Positions 17,570 through 25,765 of a stretch of 64,000 nt of DNA are shown here, piece after piece; the first letter of the stretch is position 1, and every line of letters begins with the position of its first letter. The stretch is from Firmicutes bacterium UBA5201. Its GTDB lineage: Bacteria > Bacillota > Clostridia > Peptostreptococcales > Acidaminobacteraceae. Location: contig DHVT01000019.1 of NCBI GenBank assembly GCA_002412775.1, forward strand, positions 35,963 through 99,962, given 5' to 3'. The position numbers and the translations under genes are program-made. The notes under the pieces were generated by a model. That model had not been told where the DNA came from. It saw only the letters and a program-made list of their open reading frames with translations, and did no database searches.

Positions 17570-19048
17570 TTATATCCTGATATCGATCGTTGTGAAATCC
17601 GCTGATTCTCTTTTTGATTCCTTGACGAAATCTGTTCTTACCAAGCTGAATGTGACATCGAATGATTGCACACCAAGTGAGCTAATAGCATCTTTCAATT
17701 CCTTTTCCATAGTCTTGAAATGATCTTTGTATTCTTCCTCCTGAAAACTGAAATCGAGTCGATAATGATGTCCCGACTTATTGATCAGACATCTCACTTC
17801 TCCGAAACGGTGTGTGGAAAGTGCAATCAAAAGACTCATCTCATCAGGATCCACTTTTTTGTTTTTAGTCTTCACATAAAGGTCGACTGTGGTGTTTTCG
17901 TTTTCAATCATGACAGGAATCTGCATCATGACAAATGTGTCGTTCGTTGATTTCGTCATTTGAACAGCTTCTTTGACAAATAGAACCTCTTTGCTGATCT
18001 GAGATTTGGACTCATCGTCAAGTTTCTCGTTCATGAGGAGTTTGGTCAACAAATCCAATTTTTCTTCCAATGGCTTGTCTTCAGTCAAAGCTTTCAACAG
18101 AGCAACGATTGACTCCCGATCGGCCGGCATGGCCCTGACAACATCTGCGATTCTTGTGAAACTGTCTCCTATGGACTTGACAGGATTCAATTCATTTTCG
18201 ATGAACATCATGTTTTTGATATTCAACACCAATTCTTTTTTAAGTAATGTGCTGTCTTTTTCAAAATCAAAAGTTTGGAGCAACTTTACAACCGCATCGC
18301 TGGTTTCTTTCAATTTTGGATCCGTTTTTTCTGACATGATTTCATTCAATAGTGCGACAAGTTCTCTGCTCTGCTGTTCAGAGGCTTGCATCTTAGGCAG
18401 GTCCTTGACCGTATTGCCTTCGTTGACCAAAGGATCCATAGGGGTTTGAACCGGGTTTTGTACTGGAGTTTGTGGAAGATTCGACTTCAGTTCAGAAACT
18501 CCTGGTTGTTCCAACAATTGCATGACAAGTGTCTTTACAGGTGTTTCCATATTTTCGAGTACCCATGTTTTTTGCGGTGGTGTCAACTTTTCAAATTCAC
18601 CCAACAGCGACTTTACTTCCAGCATGGATTGTTTCATCCATGCCACATTTTCCTTTGTTACAGGAATACTGTTTTTTACAAGCGCATCCACCAATTTGAT
18701 GTTGTCTTCACTTGAGGTCAAATTCAACTTGGATAGCAGAATGGAAACTTTGGGCGTTTCTTCAGCATCCGGTTTGATGTTCACCACCAATGTGCCCTCT
18801 TTGATATCGATAATCTCAGCATTGACCCAATCGCCTTTTTCAAAGACATGGTCAGTTTGATTGCGTAGACTTAATTCCACACCCTCTGAGTTCAACGTCA
18901 AAAGTGCACCATCAGCTTTGATGATCTGACCTTCGATCATCTTTCCAATGAGTGCTTTTTGCTCGGGAGTCAGGCCCGACTTGCCTATCGTTTGGGATGA
19001 GTTCACTAGATTATTCAAAATCATCTGATTTGTTATTCTCATATCCAT
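17570..19048 (-). CDS. ylqG: YlqG: FliK-like protein
   Basis: About 492 aa. The N-terminal 100 residues resemble a beta-domain (VELSLRNQ, EIIDIKEGTLVVNI). The middle is helical and includes a Pro/Gln-rich linker near 200-215. The C-terminal part (about 395-475) resembles the FliK Flg_hook domain (LIALSTHRFGEVRCLINKSG, then HYRLDFSF and helices). No signal peptide. It overlaps the end of rnhB and is followed by ylqH, keeping the B. subtilis order rbgA-rnhB-ylqG-ylqH. The start is uncertain among GTG/ATG codons within 12 bp. Role unknown; FliK/FlhB-type pairing with YlqH is inferred. Confidence 0.72.
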   Translation of the reverse strand: MDMRITNQMILNNLVNSSQTIGKSGLTPEQKALIGKMIEGQIIKADGALLTLNSEGVELSLRNQTDHVFEKGDWVNAEIIDIKEGTLVVNIKPDAEETPKVSILLSKLNLTSSEDNIKLVDALVKNSIPVTKENVAWMKQSMLEVKSLLGEFEKLTPPQKTWVLENMETPVKTLVMQLLEQPGVSELKSNLPQTPVQNPVQTPMDPLVNEGNTVKDLPKMQASEQQSRELVALLNEIMSEKTDPKLKETSDAVVKLLQTFDFEKDSTLLKKELVLNIKNMMFIENELNPVKSIGDSFTRIADVVRAMPADRESIVALLKALTEDKPLEEKLDLLTKLLMNEKLDDESKSQISKEVLFVKEAVQMTKSTNDTFVMMQIPVMIENENTTVDLYVKTKNKKVDPDEMSLLIALSTHRFGEVRCLINKSGHHYRLDFSFQEEEYKDHFKTMEKELKDAISSLGVQSFDVTFSLVRTDFVKESKRESADFTTIDIRI

Positions 19049-19053
19049 CACCA

Positions 19054-19848
19054 CTATAATATGTTTTTAAGGAAACTCTTTCTATGCTCATTGATTATGC
19101 CAAATTCTCTGATGGCTTTATAATGGCTTTCTGTGCCATACCCTTTGTTGTTCTTGAAATCGTACATGGGATAGGCTTCGTGTAACTCAAGGAGCATGCG
19201 GTCTCTTGTCACCTTTGCGATTATTGATGCGGCAGCGATTGATGCGCTGAGTGAATCGCCTTTGATTATTGAGATTTGTTCTATAGGAATATCGGTAAGT
19301 TTAACGGCATCGATGAGTAAAAAATCAGCACTCACGCTTTCAAGGGCTCTGGCCATGGCGAGTTTTGTCGCATTCAGAATGTTGATTTCATCGATTTCAT
19401 CGTGCGAGGCCATACCGACACCATAGGATATGGCATGTTTGACAATCTTCTCGTAAAAGAAATTGCGCTTTTCTTCGGACAATTTCTTGGAATCATCAAT
19501 GCCCGTCCAGTCCACACTTTGATCCAGGACGACGGCTCCAGCCACAACCGGTCCTACAAGTGGCCCACGACCTGCTTCATCAATGCCGGCTATCAATAAA
19601 TAGCCCTTGGATTGAGCTGCTTTTTCATACTCGAATATTTTTCTCATCCTAAGCCGCTCTTTTTCATGCGATTCAAATTTTCGGGTCAGGCGCGTAATCA
19701 ATTGTCGTATTGCCTTGCGTTCATCCGATTCAAGAAGTTTACAGAACTCGGGATATTCTTCCACTTGAATCCCATCTGACAGTTTTTTGATGTCTTGAAC
19801 ACTGTTGCAGGATTGAGTGGCATCCAATAACATCTTACTCTTGTTCAT
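19054..19848 (-). CDS. rnhB: Ribonuclease HII
   Basis: Removes ribonucleotides and RNA primers from DNA. The catalytic core has GIDEAGRGPLVGPVVAGAV (first Asp-Glu pair), a later Asp in LLIDAVKL and DRMLLELHEAYP with the final acidic residue. An N-terminal helical extension of about 90 residues with basic stretches is typical of Firmicutes RNase HII. The reading frame overlaps rbgA; of several ATGs I prefer 19848, about 7 bp after GGTGGGG, giving about 264 aa. Confidence 0.95.
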   Translation of the reverse strand: MNKSKMLLDATQSCNSVQDIKKLSDGIQVEEYPEFCKLLESDERKAIRQLITRLTRKFESHEKERLRMRKIFEYEKAAQSKGYLLIAGIDEAGRGPLVGPVVAGAVVLDQSVDWTGIDDSKKLSEEKRNFFYEKIVKHAISYGVGMASHDEIDEINILNATKLAMARALESVSADFLLIDAVKLTDIPIEQISIIKGDSLSASIAAASIIAKVTRDRMLLELHEAYPMYDFKNNKGYGTESHYKAIREFGIINEHRKSFLKNIL

Positions 19849-20713
19849 TTTCATGCCCCACCAGTAAATCTTCCGGATCTTCAAGTGAAATAGGACCCAT
19901 CATCCCTTTTCTGAACTCATCGATCACAAGTCTTGCAACCTTCTCATAATCAATCATATTGCCCTTTAAAAGACAACCACGTCTTCTTCCGATCAAACCC
20001 ATGAGTTCTACAGGATCTGACTCTGAGGGGTCAATGCCGAAACGTGTGGCAATGGCGTCAGGGTATTTCTTGTAAATGATTTTCATCAAGTGAAATGCGA
20101 TATCCTCAATATTCAAAATTTCATCTTTGATCGCACCGGAGCAAGCCAGTTTAATACCTGTGATGTCCTCTTCGATTTTCGGCCATAGTATGCCTGGAGT
20201 GTCAAAAAGTTCAACTTCCTTATTGAGTCTGATCCACTGCTTACCTCTTGTCACACCTGGTTTGTTACCGGCTTTCGCAGCATTTTTACCTGCCAATTTG
20301 TTGATTAATGAGGATTTTCCGACATTGGGAATCCCGATGATCATCAAACGGATTGGTCTGAGCATACGGCCTTGTCTCTTCATCTTTTCAATGACATCCA
20401 CAGATTCAAGCCTCACTTCCGCCATAAGCTCTGGAATGCCTTGACCGGAGAGGGAATTGATAGGGATGGCTTTTATACCTTGCTCAGCATAATAATTGAC
20501 CCATTTTCTGGTCTTTACAGGATCCGACAAATCATACTTGTTCAGTGCCACAATTCTTCTTTTCTCGCTCACCAAAGTGTCGAACTGAGGATTTTTACTG
20601 CTGATCGGAATTCTGGCATCCAAAAGCTCAACCACCACGTCGACCACTTTCAAATTGGCAACGATCAATTCCTTTGTTTTTTTCATGTGTCCAGGGTACC
20701 AATTTATACTCAT
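19835..20713 (-). CDS. rbgA: Ribosome biogenesis GTPase RbgA (YlqF)
   Basis: Circularly permuted GTPase needed for late 50S subunit assembly. The motif order is permuted: G4 (ALNKYDLSD, near residue 58) precedes G1 (GIPNVGKSSLINKL, near 128) and G3 (LFDTPGILWP, near 173). The N-terminal INWYPGHMKKT is typical. 292 aa. It starts about 95 bp after rplS, behind the rplS terminator, and has a candidate promoter of its own. Confidence 0.96.
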   Translation of the reverse strand: MSINWYPGHMKKTKELIVANLKVVDVVVELLDARIPISSKNPQFDTLVSEKRRIVALNKYDLSDPVKTRKWVNYYAEQGIKAIPINSLSGQGIPELMAEVRLESVDVIEKMKRQGRMLRPIRLMIIGIPNVGKSSLINKLAGKNAAKAGNKPGVTRGKQWIRLNKEVELFDTPGILWPKIEEDITGIKLACSGAIKDEILNIEDIAFHLMKIIYKKYPDAIATRFGIDPSESDPVELMGLIGRRRGCLLKGNMIDYEKVARLVIDEFRKGMMGPISLEDPEDLLVGHENEQE

Positions 20714-20739
20714 CTCAAACTCCTTAATCTCTTTACTCT

Positions 20740-20767
20740 ATTTTAACACATCGTGTCATGTCTCCAA
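20740..20767 (-). promoter_or_regulatory. Candidate promoter of rbgA-rnhB-ylqG-ylqH-yraN
   Basis: -35-like TTGGAG (20767-20762), 16-bp spacer, TGT-extended -10 TAAAAT (20745-20740). It falls between the rplS terminator and rbgA, where a new promoter is needed. Confidence 0.45.
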
Positions 20768-20775
20768 ATAAATAA

Positions 20776-20797
20776 AAAGGGACTATTCAGTCCCTTT
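20776..20797 (-). terminator. Rho-independent terminator after rplS
   Basis: Perfect 9-bp stem AAAGGGACT/AGTCCCTTT with a 4-nt loop, followed on the minus strand by a T-rich run. It separates rplS from rbgA. Confidence 0.88.
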
Positions 20798-20807
20798 CTA
20801 CTTAGAA

Positions 20808-21161
20808 TTAATAATTCTTTTTCTCTTTGACTTTTGCAGATTTTCCTAAACGTGTTCTCAAGTAATTCAACTTGGCTCTTCTTACTTTACCTTGTCTGAT
20901 TACTTCGATTTTTTCGATTTTAGGTGAGTGAAGCGGTAACGTCTTTTCAACACCGACACCATAAGAAATTTTTCTTACTGTGAAAGTCTCTGCAATGCCA
21001 CCGTTTTGTCTTTTAAGGACAACACCTTCGAAAATCTGAACTCTTTCTCTCTTTCCCTCTTTAACTTTCAAGTGAACCTTAACAGTATCACCAATGTTAA
21101 ATTCAGTAAGATCCGTTTTGATTTGTTCGTTCTCGATAGTCTTAATGATATTTTGATTCAT
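20808..21161 (-). CDS. rplS: Large ribosomal subunit protein bL19
   Basis: Ribosomal protein at the 30S/50S interface. The 117-aa product has the family pattern GDTVKVHLKVKEGKRERVQ, VLKRQNGGIAETFTVRK, LPLHSPKIEKIEV and a basic C-terminus LNYLRTRLGKSAKVKE. AAGGAGGT lies just before the ATG at 21161, which overrules longer open starts. It has its own promoter at the end of trmD and its own terminator, so it appears monocistronic. Confidence 0.98.
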   Translation of the reverse strand: MNQNIIKTIENEQIKTDLTEFNIGDTVKVHLKVKEGKRERVQIFEGVVLKRQNGGIAETFTVRKISYGVGVEKTLPLHSPKIEKIEVIRQGKVRRAKLNYLRTRLGKSAKVKEKKNY

Positions 21162-21231
21162 TGTACTACCTCCTTCCTTCAAAGATGTTCTTAAGCGCAT
21201 TTCGCCCAGAGGACCATCCGTAATTCAACCA
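21162..21231 (-). promoter_or_regulatory. 5' leader of rplS, resembles an L19 leader
   Basis: About 70 nt of transcribed leader between the predicted start of transcription and the rplS start codon. On the minus strand it contains GATGGTCC..GGGCGAAATGCGC..GAACATC, which can fold with GATG/CATC closing a small inner GCG/CGC hairpin. A cis-regulatory L19 leader is known from low-GC Gram-positives (Rfam family); position fits, but no covariance model was run. Confidence 0.5.
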
Positions 21232-21237
21232 AGATGT

Positions 21238-21266
21238 ATTATACCATTTCAATACACCTATTTCAA
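21238..21266 (-). promoter_or_regulatory. Sigma-A promoter of rplS
   Basis: -35 TTGAAA (21266-21261), 17-bp spacer, TGG-extended consensus -10 TATAAT (21243-21238). The -35 box lies inside the last codons of trmD. Confidence 0.8.
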
Positions 21267-21956
21267 GTGTTTTTCTTTCAAATATTTCTCATACAGATCG
21301 GGTCTTCTGGATTTTGTGATCTCAAGCGATTGCTTGTTGCGCCATTTATCAATTTCAGCATGGTTCCCGGAGAGCAGAACATCAGGAACGCAGTCGCCTT
21401 CGTAAACGGAGGGACGCGTATAATGGGGATATTCAAGCAACCCGTTCGCAAAACTTTCATCTTCAGCGGAAGCGTCATTTTTAAGCACGTCGGACACCAT
21501 ACGACTCACACTGTCCACAACGACCATTGCGGCGACTTCTCCTCCTGTGAGTACATAATCACCAATTGAGATCTCCTCGTCGACATAGCGGTCTATGAAG
21601 CGTTGGTCAACACCTTCATAATGTCCGCACACGAGTACGATCTCCGATAGCATGGACAATTCCACCACTTTTTCATGGGTCAATGTTTGCCCACGGGGAG
21701 AAAGATATATGACCTTGCCGTTGTCAGACAAAGGTTTGGACAACAGCGCGTCCTTGAGCGGTTGCACACGCATCACCATACCCGCTCCACCACCGAACGG
21801 CGCATCATCCACCTTGCCATGTTTGTCTTCAGAAAAGGAGCGAATATTTTCAACACTCACCGCAATCTTATTTTGATCTACAGCTTTGCCTATTATGCTG
21901 GAACTTAAAAAGCCTTCAAACATTTCAGGAAAAAGCGTAAGGATCCTGAATATCAT
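21258..21956 (-). CDS. trmD: tRNA (guanine37-N1)-methyltransferase TrmD
   Basis: Methylates G37 of tRNAs with a GNN anticodon context, preventing +1 frameshifts. SPOUT-type knot motifs are visible in 232 aa: ILTLFPEMFEGFL at the start, CGHYEGVDQRFIDRYVDEE near residue 112 and ISIGDYVLTGGE near 130. ATGA overlap with the rimM stop shows coupling. Its 3' end carries the rplS promoter. Confidence 0.97.
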   Translation of the reverse strand: MIFRILTLFPEMFEGFLSSSIIGKAVDQNKIAVSVENIRSFSEDKHGKVDDAPFGGGAGMVMRVQPLKDALLSKPLSDNGKVIYLSPRGQTLTHEKVVELSMLSEIVLVCGHYEGVDQRFIDRYVDEEISIGDYVLTGGEVAAMVVVDSVSRMVSDVLKNDASAEDESFANGLLEYPHYTRPSVYEGDCVPDVLLSGNHAEIDKWRNKQSLEITKSRRPDLYEKYLKEKHLK

Positions 21957-22450
21957 TCCATCAACCCCTCAATAAGGTGAACAATTATTTTGCGCGTATT
22001 CAAATCAATACTTTTGACGAACTCATCCACGACCGGCAAATAAAAGTCCTTACCGTTATCCGATCGTCGAATCTGATATAAGTCCTGTGAAGTGTTTTGG
22101 AGCACATCGACAAGTACTCCGATCATAATACCTGATTCATCAAAAATCTCGCATCCGATCAAGTCAACGATATAATGACCATCACCACCATCATCCACTA
22201 GATCACGGTCAATGAAAACATTTTTATTCATGAGTGGTAAAACCTGATCCATATTGTCATAACCTTTGAATTTGATCAAAGCCATATTCTTATGGATCCG
22301 CACAGTTTCAATTTGAATTTTTTGGTCTTCGACATATAAATGGTCAAAATCCACAAATTTGTTGACGTCATCGGTGTAGGGATAAACCTTCACTTCACCT
22401 TTGACACCATGTGTATTTACAATTTTACCGATATTAAAGCTTCTTTTCAT
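21953..22450 (-). CDS. rimM: Ribosome maturation factor RimM
   Basis: 16S rRNA processing factor that binds uS19 during 30S maturation. 165 aa with the N-terminal barrel (IGKIVNTHGVKGEVKVYPYTD) and a PRC-barrel (HYIVDLIGCEIFDESG, YLPVVDEFVKSID). Coupled to trmD by a 4-bp overlap. It begins about 77 bp after khpA, behind a strong hairpin, and no clear promoter was found in that gap. Confidence 0.96.
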   Translation of the reverse strand: MKRSFNIGKIVNTHGVKGEVKVYPYTDDVNKFVDFDHLYVEDQKIQIETVRIHKNMALIKFKGYDNMDQVLPLMNKNVFIDRDLVDDGGDGHYIVDLIGCEIFDESGIMIGVLVDVLQNTSQDLYQIRRSDNGKDFYLPVVDEFVKSIDLNTRKIIVHLIEGLME

Positions 22451-22482
22451 AAATGTCTCCTATTTTCATGCGTACGAAAAAA

Positions 22483-22513
22483 GCTATTTCTTGTGTAAAC
22501 ACAGTGAAATAGC
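22483..22513 (-). terminator. Rho-independent terminator or attenuator after khpA
   Basis: Stem GCTATTTC/GAAATAGC (8 bp), an additional inner TGTG/CACA pairing, and a run of six T on the minus strand. It separates khpA from rimM. As no promoter is obvious before rimM, partial read-through is likely. Confidence 0.85.
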
Positions 22514-22527
22514 CCTGTTTGATTCAA

Positions 22528-22758
22528 TTACTGAATAATTTCAACTACAACGCGTTTGTTCTCTTTTGTCGCAGCCGCTTTTACAACTGTTCGAATGGCT
22601 TTAGCAATTCTGCCTTGTTTGCCAATTACTTTACCCATATCCTCAGATGCAACCTTAAGTTCGATAATGATGGATTGTGAACCTTCAACTTCTCTGACTT
22701 CCACACTTTCAGGATTATCGACCAGCGAAGCTGCAATTATTCTTACCAATTCGCTCAT
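22528..22758 (-). CDS. khpA: KH-domain RNA-binding protein KhpA (YlqC)
   Basis: 76-aa protein consisting of a single KH domain; the VIGKQGRIAKAI loop (about residues 39-50) is the RNA-contacting GxxG region. Partners KhpB in RNA binding and cell-envelope growth control in Firmicutes. It lies in the conserved place after rpsP, with 15 bp spacing. The gene ylqD that follows it in B. subtilis is absent. Confidence 0.95.
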   Translation of the reverse strand: MSELVRIIAASLVDNPESVEVREVEGSQSIIIELKVASEDMGKVIGKQGRIAKAIRTVVKAAATKENKRVVVEIIQ

Positions 22759-22773
22759 TGTATCACCTCAGTT

Positions 22774-23025
22774 TTACTTCGCTTCGTAAACGCCATGCTT
22801 TTTGAATAGCGCTTTTACAGTATCCGTAGGTTGCGCACCATTGTTTAACCATTGGTTCGCTTTTTCTACGTCCAACTTCACTTGATCACTTTCGAGAAGT
22901 GGGTTGAAGTAACCGATTTGATCGATAAATTTACCGTCTCTTGGTGCTCTTGAATCTGCAACGACAACTCTATAAAAAGGTTTTTTCTTAGAACCCATTC
23001 TTGTCAATCTGATTTTAACTGCCAT
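22774..23025 (-). CDS. rpsP: Small ribosomal subunit protein bS16
   Basis: 83-aa ribosomal protein starting MAVKIRLTRMGSKKKPFYR, with VVADSRAPRDGKFIDQIGYF. AGGAGGTG upstream of the ATG at 23025 fixes the start; a longer reading with three extra residues is unlikely. It is placed between ffh and khpA as in B. subtilis. Confidence 0.98.
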   Translation of the reverse strand: MAVKIRLTRMGSKKKPFYRVVVADSRAPRDGKFIDQIGYFNPLLESDQVKLDVEKANQWLNNGAQPTDTVKALFKKHGVYEAK

Positions 23026-23056
23026 ATTTTTCACCTCCTCAAAGTTTTAGTTTTTA

Positions 23057-24397
23057 TTAAAAGAAAGGAAATTTAAGTCCCCCGCCTTTTTTCATTTTTT
23101 TGTCCATCTGTCCAAATTGCTTCATCATTTTTTTGGATTGTTCAAATTGCTTGAGCAATCTGTTGACCTCTGAAACGTGAACCCCACTACCTTTTGCAAT
23201 CCTTTTCTTTCGACTGCCGTTGATGATGTCCGGATCTTGTCTTTCCTTGCTGGTCATGGATTGGATGATGGCTTTTGTTCTCGCAAGGTCTTTGTCGTTG
23301 ACTTCAACCCCTTGAAGCGCCTTCTTGTTCATACCGGGCATCATACCCAGCAGATCACCAATTGGTCCCATGTTTTGAAGTTGCTCCAATTGATCGAGAA
23401 AATCTTCCAAATCAAAAGATTGATTCTTTATTTTTGACTCGAGTTTTTTTGCTTTTTCCTCATCAAAATTCTCTTGGGCTTTCTCGATAAGTGAAAGCAC
23501 ATCACCCATACCAAGGATTCTTGAAGCCATTCGGTCCGGGTAGAACTCCTCGATATCGGTCAATTTCTCACCGATACAAGCAAATTTGATTGGTTTGCCT
23601 GTAACCGCTCTGACGGACAAAGCCGCTCCACCTCGTGTGTCTCCATCGAGTTTCGTAAGGATGACACCATTGATTTCAAGTTGACTGTTGAAATGTTCAG
23701 CGACATTTACAGCATCTTGACCGGTCATGGAGTCGAGTACCAATAGAATTTCTTTTGGAACAACGGCCTCTTTGATCTCAATCAATTCCTGCATGAGTCT
23801 TTCATCGATATGCAATCGACCTGCGGTATCCAAAATAACCACATCGTTATTGAACTTGATTGCATGTTCAACTGCTTTTTTTGCTATTTCAACCGGGCTG
23901 ATTTGATCGCCCAAAGTGAATACCGGTACACCGACCTTTTCGCCTACTACCTCAAGTTGCTTGATTGCGGCTGGTCTATATATGTCACACGCCACAAGTA
24001 GTGGACGCTTGCCATTTTTTTTCAGTAATGAACCCAATTTTCCACAAGTTGTCGTTTTACCGGCACCTTGAAGACCAGCCATCATGATGATGGTAGGCGG
24101 TTTTGATGAAAACTCAAGTTTGCTTTGCGTTTTTCCCATCAGATTGGTGAGTTCTTCATTGACAATTTTGACAACCTGTTGACCAGGCGTCAAACTTTGA
24201 AGCACCGATTCTCCGATGGCACGCTCTGTCAATGTGTTAATGAAATCCTTGACGACTTTGAAGTTGACATCGGCTTCAAGAAGCGCGAGTTTGACTTCTC
24301 TCATTGCGTCTTTTACATCTTTTTCAGACAATTTGCCTTTGCCGCGCAGTTGACTGAACGCGCCTTGCAATTTTTCCGCTAAGCTTTCGAATACCAC
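23057..24397 (-). CDS. ffh: Signal recognition particle protein Ffh
   Basis: SRP54 GTPase that recognises signal sequences on nascent chains and, with FtsY, targets them to the membrane. 446 aa: N domain, G domain with GLQGAGKTTTCGKLG near residue 107, DTAGRLHIDERLM near 190 and TKLDGDTRGGAAL near 247, then the Met-rich M domain with GMMPGMN near 345 and a basic tail. The start is a GTG 7 bp after GGGGAGG. It follows ylxM by about 30 bp. Confidence 0.98.
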   Translation of the reverse strand: MVFESLAEKLQGAFSQLRGKGKLSEKDVKDAMREVKLALLEADVNFKVVKDFINTLTERAIGESVLQSLTPGQQVVKIVNEELTNLMGKTQSKLEFSSKPPTIIMMAGLQGAGKTTTCGKLGSLLKKNGKRPLLVACDIYRPAAIKQLEVVGEKVGVPVFTLGDQISPVEIAKKAVEHAIKFNNDVVILDTAGRLHIDERLMQELIEIKEAVVPKEILLVLDSMTGQDAVNVAEHFNSQLEINGVILTKLDGDTRGGAALSVRAVTGKPIKFACIGEKLTDIEEFYPDRMASRILGMGDVLSLIEKAQENFDEEKAKKLESKIKNQSFDLEDFLDQLEQLQNMGPIGDLLGMMPGMNKKALQGVEVNDKDLARTKAIIQSMTSKERQDPDIINGSRKKRIAKGSGVHVSEVNRLLKQFEQSKKMMKQFGQMDKKMKKGGGLKFPFF

Positions 24398-24429
24398 CGG
24401 TTGTCCTCCCCTGCCATTTGCAGCGCTTG

Positions 24430-24771
24430 CTATTCTATCTCGGTCTGGATCACAGTCTTGATTGTTTCAATCAAATCGCGATTTTCCGTTTTTTCAAATT
24501 CCAATATCAATTCATACAAATGTTCAAAAATACTCTGTTTACTTCTGAACCGTTCATAGAGTGCGAGTTGAGATTCATAGTTCTCAAGACTTTTTTCAGT
24601 ACGTTTGATTGTATCGTGAACCGCTTGTCGGCTGACTCCAAGTATTTCGGAGATCTCACCGAGTGAATAATCCAAATTGCAATACAAGTTCATGATTTCA
24701 CTTTGCTTGTCTGTCAACATTTTGCCATAAAACTCATAGAGTGCATCCAGACGCATTTTTTTCTCAAACAT
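24430..24771 (-). CDS. ylxM: YlxM family putative DNA-binding protein
   Basis: 113-aa protein with a sigma-70 region-4-like helix-turn-helix (YSLGEISEILGVSRQAVHDTI, split near residues 35-55) and a charged C-terminal helix. The YlxM/p13 family is encoded before ffh in Firmicutes and has been linked to SRP assembly in streptococci. The ATG at 24771 gives an N-terminus that matches family members. The predicted transcription start lies only about 7 nt upstream. Confidence 0.92.
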   Translation of the reverse strand: MFEKKMRLDALYEFYGKMLTDKQSEIMNLYCNLDYSLGEISEILGVSRQAVHDTIKRTEKSLENYESQLALYERFRSKQSIFEHLYELILEFEKTENRDLIETIKTVIQTEIE

Positions 24772-24784
24772 AACTACCTCACAA

Positions 24785-24813
24785 ATTATAAATCAAATTA
24801 CACGACGTGTCAA
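24785..24813 (-). promoter_or_regulatory. Perfect-consensus sigma-A promoter before ylxM-ffh
   Basis: -35 TTGACA (24813-24808), 17-bp spacer, -10 TATAAT (24790-24785): 12 of 12 matches. Transcription would start near 24778, only about 7 nt before the ylxM ATG, so the GAGG ribosome site would be partly outside the message. Confidence 0.85.
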
Positions 24814-24837
24814 GCATTTTTACTTTACATCTTTGGA

Positions 24838-25755
24838 TCAATTGAAAAGTGCCTCTACAAACTCATGTGCATCGAATGGTTGTAGATCATTCATGCCCTC
24901 ACCCACGCCGATGAGCTTAACTGGAATCTGCAGTTCGGAGTTGATTGCCATGACGACACCACCTTTTGCGGTCCCATCAAGTTTTGTTAGAACAATGCCC
25001 GTGATTTGTGCGGCTTCATTGAATACCTTAGCTTGTTGAACCGCATTTTGCCCTGTTGTGGCATCAAGAACCAATAAAACCTCTTTTTTTGCTTCAGGAT
25101 ATTCCCGTTCGATCACTCTAAAGACTTTTGCGAGCTCATTCATCAAATTCACTTTGTTGTGAAGACGACCGGCAGTATCACAAATCAAAACATCAGTCTT
25201 TTTGGCTTTGGCGGATTGAATCGCATCAAAGATCACAGCCGCAGGGTCCGAGCCTTCGGATTGGTGAATGACGTTCACTCCGACTCTATCCCCCCATACT
25301 TTAAGCTGTTCGATCGCCGCCGCTCTAAACGTATCGGCCGCCGCAATCAAAACAGATTTACCATCTTCCTTTAGGTGATGAGCGATTTTTCCGATGGAGG
25401 TGGTCTTTCCCACCCCATTGACGCCTATAACCATGATAATGGTCGGGACTTCTGTTATTTTAAAGGGTTCGCTATTGTTTTCCTTAAGCATCATTTCAAC
25501 GACATCTTTGAAGACCGCTTTCACTTCACTGGCGTCTTTGACTCTTCTGACTTTAAGTTCCTCTCTCAGTGAATCGATCAATTTCATAGTTGTTTGCATA
25601 CCGACATCTGCAACAATCAGAATTTCTTCCAGTTCATCGAACAGTTCATCATCGATTTCACCATAATTGTTGAAAAGATCATCAAGTTTGTCAGTGATGC
25701 CTTTTCTCGTTTTGTCCAGACCCTCTTTGAGTTTCGAAAATAATGATAATGCCAT
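24838..25755 (-). CDS. ftsY: Signal recognition particle receptor FtsY
   Basis: SRP receptor GTPase at the membrane. 305 aa from the ATG at 25755, which has TAAGGAGG 5 bp upstream; the longer frame overlapping smc is rejected. Motifs: GVNGVGKTTSIGKIA near residue 105, CDTAGRLHNKVNLM near 190, TKLDGTAKGGVV near 255. The acidic A domain present in E. coli FtsY is absent, as usual in Firmicutes. Directly downstream of smc. Confidence 0.97.
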   Translation of the reverse strand: MALSLFSKLKEGLDKTRKGITDKLDDLFNNYGEIDDELFDELEEILIVADVGMQTTMKLIDSLREELKVRRVKDASEVKAVFKDVVEMMLKENNSEPFKITEVPTIIMVIGVNGVGKTTSIGKIAHHLKEDGKSVLIAAADTFRAAAIEQLKVWGDRVGVNVIHQSEGSDPAAVIFDAIQSAKAKKTDVLICDTAGRLHNKVNLMNELAKVFRVIEREYPEAKKEVLLVLDATTGQNAVQQAKVFNEAAQITGIVLTKLDGTAKGGVVMAINSELQIPVKLIGVGEGMNDLQPFDAHEFVEALFN

Positions 25756-25765
25756 AAGGCCCTCC

